DNA of 64,000 nucleotides from Rosa chinensis (taxonomy: Eukaryota; Streptophyta; Magnoliopsida; Rosales; Rosaceae), in NCBI RefSeq assembly GCF_002994745.2, contig NC_037090.1, forward strand, positions 15,426,001 to 15,490,000. The letters run 5' to 3'. Each line of letters starts with the position of its first letter. Positions within the stretch are counted from its first letter, which is position 1. Of this stretch, positions 54,321-64,000 are shown piece after piece. A program made the position numbers and the translations under genes. The notes under the pieces were generated by a model that saw only the letters and a list, made by a program, of their open reading frames with translations, was not told the DNA's origin and made no database searches.

Positions 54321-57300
54321 GCCTGTGAGTGTATGAATGAATGGAATAGTTGAATCCAATGTGTGTTTGTTTAAGGGTTCTAGGTCGAAACCATGCCATG
54401 TATGGTGGTGTGGTGGAGTGGAAAGTGGGTTCTGAAAACAAAGTGACGACACAAACAATGCTTTGGGAATGGTTTTTGTCTCTCTTTTCTCTCCTTCTCT
54501 AGCTGCTTTGACCGCTGGTTATTTGACTATTAGGGGTTTTGCCCTAACTTGGTACTTTCTTTGGCCATTGGGGGTGGCAAATAATTGAATACCCACTTCA
54601 AAAAATTGAATGAGCTAAACTTTAATATGTTTAAAGAAAAGGAAATGAAAAGGAGGATTCAGGCGCACCGACATGCACTTGCACCGACATAAATGAATAG
54701 TTATTATATTAAATACACTTTTAGGTTATTAATAAAAATATTAATTATAAATATCAAGGGTTGGAATCATCTTATAAGTGTTGGGTCATTTGCACCGTCG
54801 GTGAGTAAAATAATTTTTATTTTTGATAATTTTCAAAAATGGAAAACTATGTGAGAGAAAATTATAAAAGTCATCCTTTTAAATTAATGCATACCTTTAA
54901 AGAAGAGAGGACCCTAGCCAACAAATTAAGCTTATTATCGCTCAGACAATTTAAGTTTTGTTGTACAACGGTTACATGTATTATTGATTGAATACTGTAA
55001 GAAATTCTCAATTCAATTTTACATTACTTCACTCTATGTGGAAATTGCAAAATGATGAAAACCATCAACAACTAAAAATTTTGGAGTCCGGTCATTATTT
55101 ATAGTCACTGTTTAAATTGATGTAATCGAAAGGTGTTTAATTTGTTTATATACTTAGACTTAATTCCATGAATATGTAATGATATACGTTAAGGTTCTCA
55201 AAAATCTCCCTCTTCTTGACTAAACTCACATCACACGATGAAACCAATTAAGGATAGGGGCCATCAAGAATGGTTGTGTCCCGAGCTGTGTTTTCTGTCG
55301 GTGCCAAGGCATTAAAGTGAAGCACTATTCCATAATTTCCATTACAAATGAAATGCTTCCTGCACATAACTTAACAATTATCAAATTAAGAAGTCAGTAC
55401 CAATACCAGAAAATCTAAATTGAAAGTATTTTCAGTATTTTCTTAATCCAGTCAAAGACACTTGTATGCATTTAGCTAGTTTATCAGACTTGCAAGTTAG
55501 AAAGAAATTAAAATACAGTTTTAGTAGTATGAAAATACATACATACTATGGAAACTATTAAAGGTGTAGGTGGTGTTGGTTTTGGTTTTGGGTCTACCAA
55601 AGACTTATCCATCTGGGAGTTACATGTGTTTGGTCCTAGTCTATTAATTAGAAGGAAAACGATTGAGTTGATGATAGTCACCATTATATTATAAAGCCAA
55701 CCCACCAGTTTCTAATGTTCCATATATAAAATTATCATAAAGACATGACATCATGAGAAATGGAAATAACTGCATCGACCCTAATATTGTAATCCCTTTC
55801 TCATCTAGGTGCTGCGTGGGATCCAAGGTAGCTTCCCAGATGTAAGAAAGAAAGAAAATTACAGACTGGGTTGCTTTACTTGTTTCTTTCTTTGAATGCG
55901 TTGCTTTAAGTATCTCTACCCTCGCAACTTAAATTTATTTTGGCTATTTTAACAAATATTTTGTTCTCACACCCTGAAGGAAAAAGAGACAATACGTGAA
56001 ACGACTTATCTTTCGATTGCTAAATTAAAGATAAAAGAAGCTAATTGATTGTCACCAATGTGGTTAGATTGCCAGTTCCATGAGCTAGAGAAATGATTGG
56101 TAGAAACCAACTTCATAATATTGAAAATATGCAACTAAAACTCCCTGCATTAAGCACTTCCTTATTGACAATACCATCTCCTTTTTCACACCTGTCACCG
56201 CATGATAAGAAAATCGAACCATGACAATAATTAAACCTGACTAAAGACTTCCTCATTATTACATCTTGTGTTAAACGCATCTATTGTCGTTAGTGTACAT
56301 GCACTGTCGATGCATATAATCATAACAGTCACTAATCTAATCAACTCATTTATATATTTTAATATCAAAAAAATTACATCCATTTATATTGTAAGTACCC
56401 ATGCACTGACAGTGCAATGAATACACTCCCCCAATTAAACAAATATTGAACGACATAACAGAAAGATCTCGATTAAAATCATTCACTTTTGACATTTTTC
56501 ATCTCCTCAGTCATGCACAGCCTTCAACAACCAAAGCTGTGAAAACAAATTAAGAAGGAAAGGAACAAACAGCCCGGTCAACGAAACGGCGCAACACAAG
56601 CAAACGTTGTCTTTCCAAGCTGACGTCGACCACACGTGCATCCATTACTACCACAATTTAATACCGTCAAAAAAAACCCCATGTGGGGGCCCCACGAGTT
56701 CTCACGTGCGGCCAAGATTACGAAACTAACTGAACGGACAGAATGTGTTTTTTGTTTTCTTCTTCTCCGTCCTCCTCACCTCACTTTCATATCCCTCTCC
56801 CATTACTTACTATTGACTTTTGTGTTTGACAACTTTGTTTTGCAATCCCCATAACCAAAAATAAAAAACGAAAGAAAAGCCCACTATTTTACTCGTAGTT
56901 GGTGATGTTTATATATTTACACTATAACCCACACTTTGTGGCGTCAAGATTGGGACAACTAAATTACTTGTTTATTTTCTTTTGGTTACATACTTGTTTA
57001 TTTTCTACTGAAAATCTGTTGTCGTGTACAACATTTGATTCTGATATAACAAACCTCCACGGGAACGGAGATGATGGTGATGAGAATTGGGATGATTAGG
57101 TCAACTCGGCTTGAAAGAAAAACCCTTTCCTTTGATATATAAACCCTGATGGGATGGTGAAGGTAACCCTTAACCAATTATTTATTTTTTTTGGTTAGGT
57201 CTTGCACGGAACTAGCACATTTTTCTTCCAAAAAATAATTGTTTGAGAAGAAAGTATGATCCTTTTCTCATTGGTAGATGAATTATTCGGGTTCTGTAAT

Positions 57301-57834
57301 TTGGAGCAAAGAAAGAAACAAAAACCTGAAAAAGCAAGCATCTTGATCCCACCAACCAAAGAAACAACTTGAAGAGAGATGTAGAAAAGGCCAAGCAATG
57401 GCATTTACTTCATTGCAAGTACAGAGTCTACATATGGAAAGGAAAAGACACGAGCCAAATAGGAAACTTTTCCTTTCTACTCAAACTCAGTTGAAATGTC
57501 TAATGTACATCTTCACTCAACTTAAACTGCCTTCTTAGAAGACTAAAACACTTTCGAAACGAAAAACCAAGTAGGAACCTCGAAATGGAAACCAGACCAA
57601 CAAAACTGCTGAGGGAATGATGATTCTGTAGTTAAGAGTTTTGATTCTTGAAAGCTAAATGTTCCTTCTTCAAGAAAGGAAGATGAACAAAGAAACCGGA
57701 AAGGTTTAGATTGGAAGCTCAAAAATCAGATGTGTGGCTTCTCCCGCAACTTCAGGAAGAGTAAAATGTCAGCACAGAAACAAAGGATTATCAACCAGCT
57801 GTACAATTTGAATCAAGATTTTTTTATTCTTTCT
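54321..57834. other. Intergenic, 3' flank of the ARF gene
   Basis: No gene seen on either strand. Small imperfect inverted repeats at about 54668-54810 (CACCGACAT... CACCGTCGGTG) and 56291-56427 (GTGTACATGCACTGTC... GACAGTGCA) could be short MITEs; neither has a confirmed target duplication. The part near 57834 should contain the ARF 3' untranslated region. Confidence 0.4.
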
Positions 57835-60502
57835 TTACATTCCTACATTGTTGCTGCCTGAATCCATTAGAATCGTCAATCTCCTTGCCGTTTTCACAAA
57901 GTCACTGCAACTTCAACAATAAAATGATCAACATCTTACCTTATACACCATGTCACCATCCATTCAATGATTAAAAGGAACTAATATGCAGATTCTGAAT
58001 GGTAATTGATTCGTACCTGAATGGTTCGTCTCCAATGTGTTTGACTGCGCCAGTAGCATCTCGATAGAGCACATGGTTCAGTGTCTCGGAATTTTCTATG
58101 CCAAACATGTCTGCCAGTTTCGTATACAATTCATCATAAGACTTGAACTGTGAAAAGTCAAGAGTGCGGCCTACATCTTCAGATTCCATAAAGACTTTAC
58201 AGTGACCAGTTTCCAAATTTGGTTCAGCTTCATGCCGAGTGTCCTTATACCAATGGAAACCTTCACCGGATGATCGCTCTTGTACGCTTTGTTGGTGAAG
58301 TGCAGATCCAGAATTATCAGAATGGTTTGCCATTTTATCTCCACTTCCATCTGACGAACTATTTCCAGTAAGCACTGGTGAGACAGTATCGCCAGAGGAG
58401 CTCATAGAGATTTGCTGCTCAGTAAGTATTGTTTGACCGAAGAGCATGAGCTGCGGTGGCTTTACATCATCGGGTTTCTTTGAAGACTGTGGAGAATGTG
58501 CCATAGTTAACAAGCAAGACACATTCTCGCTCATGGTAGGCCTTTGAATCATTGTGTTATTGGAGAATTTGGTGGGAGTAGCAACATGATCAAGTGGCGG
58601 GAAACCAGCCGGAAATAGACCTGATTGCAGTTTATTGAGGTGGATATCTGATAAGGATAGACCGTAATGAGCATGCCTGGCTCCCTGCATGCCAGCAGGA
58701 GTTTTGTCGGGCAGACAACCGAAGGGGCTGCTGGTTCCAAGGAGGTGGTGATTGCCGGAAAATGTCGGCATTGGAAGTTGTCCCTCAAATGGGAAATCGG
58801 GGTGTTGTGGCAGTCTCATCTTCTTCCTTGGTGGTGAGAAGGGTGTCAGATGGATGGCGGGCATGTTTGACACCAATTCTACCAGCCACGGGCTAACGCG
58901 CTTGACATTCTGAAGCAAATCAGGTTCATCCCAGCTAACCTGTACCGTATGAATTCATATCACTAAAAGGAACTTTTGAGAACAAGATAATTTGGCAATA
59001 CACTAGTACTTCTCTAATGTTCAGTAGCCAGAACTAGTGGCTTCTCTATAATGCAATTGGTCAACAAACTTTTGCAAAGCACTTAAGCACATATGATCAA
59101 TTGCAAGCTTCCAAAATGATTCATATGACCAAAGAAATTATGATATGCGAAACCATAAACTAGTACAACAAAGAAGTAAGGAGCTCATATATAGACAGAT
59201 TAATCTTTAACAGAGGAACCATAAAGCCATTCCTCTATGCTGATTAGTGATTTGGAAACTGTCAGAAGATTAAACATTAATGTTTGTACAGAACATTACA
59301 TGGACGAAATCAGACCTACCAGTAAAGCATATTGGTTCTAGAAAGGAAATTAAAGATGACAACAAGAACTTGGAGCACAGTACCTGGAGAAGCCGCCAAG
59401 GTGATTCAGGCCAGCGCATAGGCTCAGAAACATGAACAGAGGATATGGTTCCCATGAACCAACTTATCCTGGAAGAATCTTCGGTTTCAAAGGCCATCTT
59501 AAATCTCATTCCGGGGCACCAACGGATCTGCAGTGCTGCCTTCACCAACGACGCTTTCACACAAAACTCTGGAGTACTTGCTCGAGGGTAGTAAACAACC
59601 TCAAAGGGTTGTCCATTTGAAGCAAGTGTTGCAGCTTCCAAAACTGATTCAGGACCAACTTTGCCCTTCCCCATTAGACTTCCATTCGAATTCGAGCCAT
59701 TACCATTGCCATTTCTCATCAGTTTCCCCTCATCCTCCCTCAAATAGGAAGAGAACCCTCCATATGGCATGGCACAATTCCCACCCGCCGGATTCCACCC
59801 AGAAGATGACTCCGGGCCACCCCCAATTCCCCTCTTGGCTCGCCGAATTCCAACACAGAGATCACCGTTCTCCGCCCTCAAAAACACAATCGAGTCCCCA
59901 GCAACAAGCTTCTTGTGGTTCACAAAAGTACTCCACCCTGTGGTCAATAGATGCCGCCTCGGCGTCCCCCTATATATGTGCCTAAACTTCCAAGTCTCGC
60001 CATGAACATCCTTAGCAAGAATCGTCTGCACAGGAGGATCAGCCGAGTAGTCCAATCTGGGAAAGATGGTCTCAGCACAGTATCTCGGCACAGAAAACCC
60101 CCCACCATTGTTAGCATCCGACTGAGTCAGCGTCTTTGCAAATGAGGCCGGCTTATCTTGCGAATCAGCCCCATTAATCCCCCCAATTCCATTATCCTCA
60201 TAACCAGCCTCACTGGAGCTCAAAGGAACCAGCCTAATCTTGGCATAAACCTCGTCAGTCTCAGGATCAGCCATGAACTTGATGGCCGAGACCCTGCAGA
60301 GTATGTAAGGCGGAATCCTCGGGCAGTTCCTGAAATCGACAGGGCCACAAGCGTGTTCGGCGTGGCCCTGAGGGAAGTAAAACACCTTGGCATTCACCGA
60401 TGGCATTTGAACCATCCCTCCAGCACAGGCATGCCATAGCTGAGGATCCAAGCACTTCTCTCCCTCCTTCAATTTTTCTTTCGAATCCATAAACGTAATC
60501 AT
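57835..60502 (-). CDS. Auxin response factor, ARF10/16 clade
   Basis: Three minus-strand exons, 59384-60502, 58017-58939 and 57835-57904, give 703 residues with consistent phases. ARFs bind auxin-response DNA elements in the nucleus; this clade represses. A CLDPQLWHACAGGMVQMP start is followed by a B3 DNA-binding domain (about 121-225: FAKTLTQSDANNGGGFSVPR, WKFRHIYRGTPRRHLLTTGW). Next come the ARF domain (about 290-373: RISWFMGTISSV, WPESPWRLLQ), a Ser/Pro-rich non-glutamine middle region, and a C-terminal PB1-type domain (GHCKVFMESEDVGRTLD to GDEPF-SDFVKTARRLTIL). The miR160 site lies in exon 2. The start at 60502 is chosen because family members open MI..M just before LDPQLW; upstream codons of the same frame are intron and leader. 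Confidence 0.95.
58674..58694 (-). promoter_or_regulatory. miR160 target site in the ARF transcript
   Basis: The plus strand over these 21 bases equals miR160 except for one C/T difference (CTGCATG where the miRNA has CTGTATG), so the mRNA pairs along its whole length with one G:U pair. The codons read AGMQGARHA. miR160 is known to cleave ARF10, ARF16 and ARF17 mRNAs, which fits the clade. Confidence 0.93.
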
Positions 60503-60547
60503 CTCCAAATCTCCAACCCCCTTTTTCTTCTTAGCTCTCAGTAAATG

Positions 60548-60692
60548 CTGCAGGCCACATAAATTACCCAAAATCAGATTTTTCCTCTGTTGTTTTTTTT
60601 TTATTATTAAAAAAAAAAACACACAAAATTCAATCACAAAAACGAAATAAATAAACTCAAAATCAATGAACTGCATTCGAACAATTTCTTAC
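60548..60692 (-). other. Probable intron in the ARF 5' leader
   Basis: On the minus strand CTAAG/GTAAGAAATT at 60693/60692 is a strong donor and GGCCTGCAG/CATTTACT at 60548/60547 a good acceptor. The 145-bp segment is AT-rich and includes a T/A-rich tract, and removing it places the ATG 45 bases after the junction. Confidence 0.6.
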
Positions 60693-60982
60693 CTTAGACA
60701 GCACACATGAGCCAACCAGCGAAAAATTCCTGCCGCGTTTTTACTCCAAAATCTTGAGAATTCTTGGACTCTTGTTCTTCAAATCCATATCTGCGGAGAA
60801 TTCAGAACTCAGTTTCATGAGAGTGAACAAGTCCAAAAGCACCAGGGCTTTTTCTTTCAAACAAGACCAGCGCTCCGACTAAGAGGCCGAAAAACACTCT
60901 GCTCTGTTACAACAACAAAAAAATTCAGAATCCACCGACTCTGAAAAAAGCCTCTCGGCACCTGGTTTCGGAGAATCAAGAT

Positions 60983-61261
60983 CTACGGGCCGAGAGCGAG
61001 TCTCAGCACACCGGCGCCTCCGAAGTTTCCGGCAAAAACTCTCCGACGACGCAAAGAGAAGCAGCGTATTATCTCCGGAGTCGGACGCGGAGAATCTTGG
61101 TCCGTTCGTCTTGTAGTTCGTTTGGTTTGGGGTGGAAGAATCAAGCAAAAGCAATCAAGGACTGTTTGGGCAGGGACAGAAGAAGATAAAAAGCCATAGA
61201 AGACACGCAGAGAGAGAGAGAGAGAGAGAGAGAAGAGAAAGCAGAGGACCTTTTGGATCAT
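60983..61261 (-). CDS. Upstream ORF in the ARF leader
   Basis: A 92-codon frame starting MIQKVLCFLF and containing SLSLSLSL from the (CT)n tract at 61210-61233. It begins about 100 bases downstream of the presumed TATA box and stops before the leader intron. Upstream ORFs in ARF leaders can lower main-ORF translation; no conserved peptide is recognised, so this may be chance. Confidence 0.35.
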   Translation of the reverse strand: MIQKVLCFLFSLSLSLSLRVFYGFLSSSVPAQTVLDCFCLILPPQTKRTTRRTDQDSPRPTPEIIRCFSLRRRRVFAGNFGGAGVLRLALGP

Positions 61262-61356
61262 GCAAGAGTCCAAAGGATCACTCACCAAATAACACCAAAA
61301 TTAAAATAAAATAAATACAAAGAGAAGACACAGAGAGGCTACCACTTTTTACTGCA

Positions 61357-61366
61357 CATATTTATA
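61357..61366 (-). promoter_or_regulatory. TATA box of the ARF gene
   Basis: CTATAAATAT on the minus strand, placing the transcript start near 61330 and giving a long leader of roughly 0.7 kb after splicing. Confidence 0.55.
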
Positions 61367-63452
61367 GTGTCACTGTTCTTGCACTGCTCTTTGAGAGTTT
61401 TAATGAGGGTTTTACCTTCTTCTTTTTTTTAAACTATGGTTAATACTTAATACAATGCATTTTTATTGAATCTTTTTGTCAATAAATACTTAATTTGTTT
61501 TTTTTTTTTTGTAATAATCCAGTTAATCATTGCATGTTGTTTTGCGTTATAGATTTATGTCTTCTTGTGAATAAGAATGAAGTGATACGAATTTGTTGGT
61601 AAGAGTTTTGTTGTCATATAAACATGTGTGAATCATTGTTTAAAATAAAATGAAAAACATGTGTGGATCAAATATGTCGGTTAAAAGGATGTCTTATCGC
61701 ACAAAATATCGTATTTTTAAATTTGATTTAAGATATTGTATGTGTCCTATTAGAACATAATTGTTAGAATTTTCATCCCATACTTTTAAAACACTTACAA
61801 ATTGCATAATGATAAACAAAGGATTATCATGGTCTCTAAGGGTTTTTTTATCCTTTGTTTCAAAGATTTTTTGTTTTTGTTTGAAATAAATGTGCGTGAA
61901 CTGTCTAAAAGATGAGTGTACTAGGGGTATATTGGGTTCTTGTTCTGGTCCTAGAATAGGAGTCTCAGGGTACTCTGAGAAACGATTTTTTTGTCGACCT
62001 CTTAGGGGTGTTTCATTTTTATACTGCTTGCTGAATCTATATAATATTTGGTTGACCTCTTTTCTTCCAAAAAAAAAAAAAAAAAACTGAGGATGAGAAT
62101 TAGGAACAGCGAAATGTCGTCCTTGTCAGGGTCCTAAATATAGTCATTCAATTTTTTTTGACAATGATCCATAACCCTCCCTTATCTTAAATTAATTTAG
62201 AATTTAGTTCACGTCTTTGATATATTATCATCTTACCATTAAAATTTAAGATTTAATAATGTATTTTTTCTATTATAGAGAAAATTAAAAAAAAGACAAC
62301 AACATTCATTCAAGGACCTGTATTTGTAATTGAATCAGTTATAAAATTAGCTTGTTTAATGTCAGAAATTCTATATATTTCTATTTTATAAATCTCTGCA
62401 CATTTGGGGAATCTACATTCTAGACTGTACAGGAATGGTAATAACGAACCGGACTCGGTTCCGCTTCAATTACCAACACACAGTGAAAATAGCATTTTAC
62501 CCAAAAGCATCGCACTAAACCATTGACTGATAAGTACTAAAAAATTGTTACTCTAATCCTAATTGTTTATTTGTTACCTTTTTCTTCGGATCTGAGGAAC
62601 TGCGTGTACCTTCAAAAGCCAGCAAAACAACAAAGATCTTTAAGGAAGCACCTTCCCTTTTTTATTTTTTTATTTTTTAATTTTTTATTCTATTCGTAAC
62701 CCAATAATTTATTATTTATTTAATTCTATTCCCAGCAATGAAAACAAACACGGCCTTAATTTTTCCACTTATTGCACATTGGACAATCGCATTGTTTTCC
62801 GTGTCCCGCGAGATATTCAATTTCTCGCGAGCGTGTCGCTTTCTTTTCTGAAAGCAAGGCAAAAGGCAAAACCAGTCTTTTACTAATCCGGTCACGGCGA
62901 GTGTGATCCACGTGCTACAACCCATTGGTCAATTCGGGTATGTGTCTGCTGCGTGTTAATGTGAATAAATGTGTAATTTATGAAATGACCATTTTGGGGT
63001 TGTATTGAATGCCCACTGGATGGCAAGTACACTCTCTGTGCTAGATAGATTCTTTTACCGAAACTGAAGTCAGTGAATCTCTACTCCACTCTTACTTGAA
63101 AGTCTTGACATGAAACTATGAAAGTGAGATCCATATTTCAATACAGTGTTAATATACAATGAATACGGTGTTAATGTGCAGTGCATTAATAAAGTGAAAA
63201 GGTCACCTCTTTTGGGTTTTCAAAGAAAAAAATAATTAAAATTGACTACTAAGCTAATGAATTAGGTTCATCTGCTTTTAAATTAATTCATTGACATATT
63301 TAGTAGTGATATGTATGGTCATTTAGTTTACTTGAAAGTGTTACTCAAGTTCTTGTGTTACTAACTTACTAATAAAACTTTTACTTTCTTCAATAGAAAA
63401 TCGTTATGCGGGATAGTTCTTACAAAGTATCGTGGTTCCTTGTTATTCTATG
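61367..63452. other. Intergenic upstream of the ARF gene
   Basis: AT-rich, no gene. A segment ending in an A17 tract at about 62071-62087 (preceded by GTTTCATTTTTATACTGC and GGTTGACCTCTTTTCTTCC) looks like the 3' end of a truncated retroposon, but its target duplication was not found. Confidence 0.4.
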
Positions 63453-63707
63453 TTTTTTTTTTTGATAAAAAATATTAAATTACAATGAACACCCGTGTGC
63501 GAGCACACCCGCCCCCAAAACAATCAAACTAGAAGGCTAAGCTCGACGAAAGCGGTAACTCAAAAATCCAAAAGGAAGGAGATAATCGAGAATGTCTGAG
63601 TGGGGCTAGACTATCAGCAAGAAAATTGACCTCACACAAAACATGGAAAAAAGAAATAGCTGAAAAGTGACAAGAGAGGTCTCAAGTATCATGAACAACA
63701 AGAAATA
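63453..63707 (-). mobile_element. 5'-truncated LINE fragment (RNase H tail)
   Basis: Minus-strand reading gives FHVLCEVNFLADSLAPL, like the last part of the RNase H domain of plant L1 elements (HV.RE.N..AD.LA), then a stop and a short tail ending in poly-A (T tract at 63453-63463 on the plus strand). The flanks CTTGTTATTCTATG and CTTGTTCTATG look like an imperfect target duplication. Confidence 0.65.
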
Positions 63708-63722
63708 CCTTCTTGTTCTATG

Positions 63723-64000
63723 TTGATCCTGGTATTTATATTATGATTGCACATTTCTTAGCTTAATTTAGTTTGTAGCAGTATTATGATTGATAGTTCA
63801 TGTTAAAGGATCGGGGTTCCTCCTTGTTCTCACTTGACCCCGATTTTTGTAATTCAGTTGTAAATTTCTTAACTTAATATGTAATCGATCATTCCAATTA
63901 TCCAACGTTCGAAATTTTAATGTTTAATATCTACATAAATTTCAATGAAAATTTCAAGTGTCGCTGTAAATATTGATAAATAACGATATTGTTACACATA
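63723..64000. other. AT-rich end of the window
   Basis: No gene or repeat boundary seen. Confidence 0.4.

Noticed and set aside
56636..56854. 72-codon plus-strand frame with CACGTG box nearby
   Set aside because: No conserved motif, no splice or promoter context, and composition like the flanking non-coding DNA.
59432..60439. Several plus-strand frames opposite the ARF first exon
   Set aside because: Antisense shadows of the GC-richer B3-coding exon; no similarity to known proteins.

Overview
This is nuclear DNA of a flowering plant, almost certainly a eudicot. The genes are split by GT-AG introns and belong to plant families (TIC20, WNK, wall-associated kinase, CASP-like, UBL5, an ARF with a miR160 site). 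The middle is a nest of plant-type LTR retrotransposons, and SINEs, MITEs and truncated LINEs lie around it. A rosaceous origin fits the general look of the sequence, but that is only an impression.

Layout. 0-2.3 kb: a broken TIC20-I copy and a probable WNK first exon, both on the minus strand. 2.6-3.3 kb: a hAT-type MITE with a perfect 8-bp target duplication. 3.8-8.7 kb: a wall-associated-kinase-like receptor gene in three exons with one frameshift. Its second intron holds a 1.77-kb Pack-MULE carrying pieces of a HYPK gene and a PPR gene. 9.5-14.8 kb: a decayed LTR on the minus strand, cut by a SINE and a 2.55-kb solo LTR. 15.5-40.0 kb: a young Ty3/gypsy chromovirus whose polyprotein frame is interrupted only by an 18.6-kb insertion in the RNase H region. 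That insertion (19192-37833) is a tandem chain of four almost identical 2.16-kb LTRs separated by three internal regions. It has no gag-pol, but the first internal region carries a WUSCHEL-type homeobox gene on the opposite strand and a small unknown ORF. Internal regions 2 and 3 share a 2.6-kb deletion sealed with a piece of LTR sequence.

40-64 kb is ordinary gene space: a 90-aa three-exon gene of unknown function with a MULE-like MITE in its intron, a CASP-like protein gene, a UBL5/Hub1 gene, two weak minus-strand fragments, and an ARF10/16-type auxin response factor gene with a miR160 site and a spliced leader. Small insertions with clear target duplications separate them.

The host genes work in different processes: plastid import, wall signalling, membrane scaffolding, splicing control and auxin response. 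Nothing suggests they form one pathway. The linked story is the transposons: two unrelated mechanisms, a DNA transposon and an LTR element, have each picked up host gene sequence within 20 kb, and the order of nesting can be read from target-site duplications. Intron boundaries, homologies and ages were judged by eye; no alignment or database search was run.
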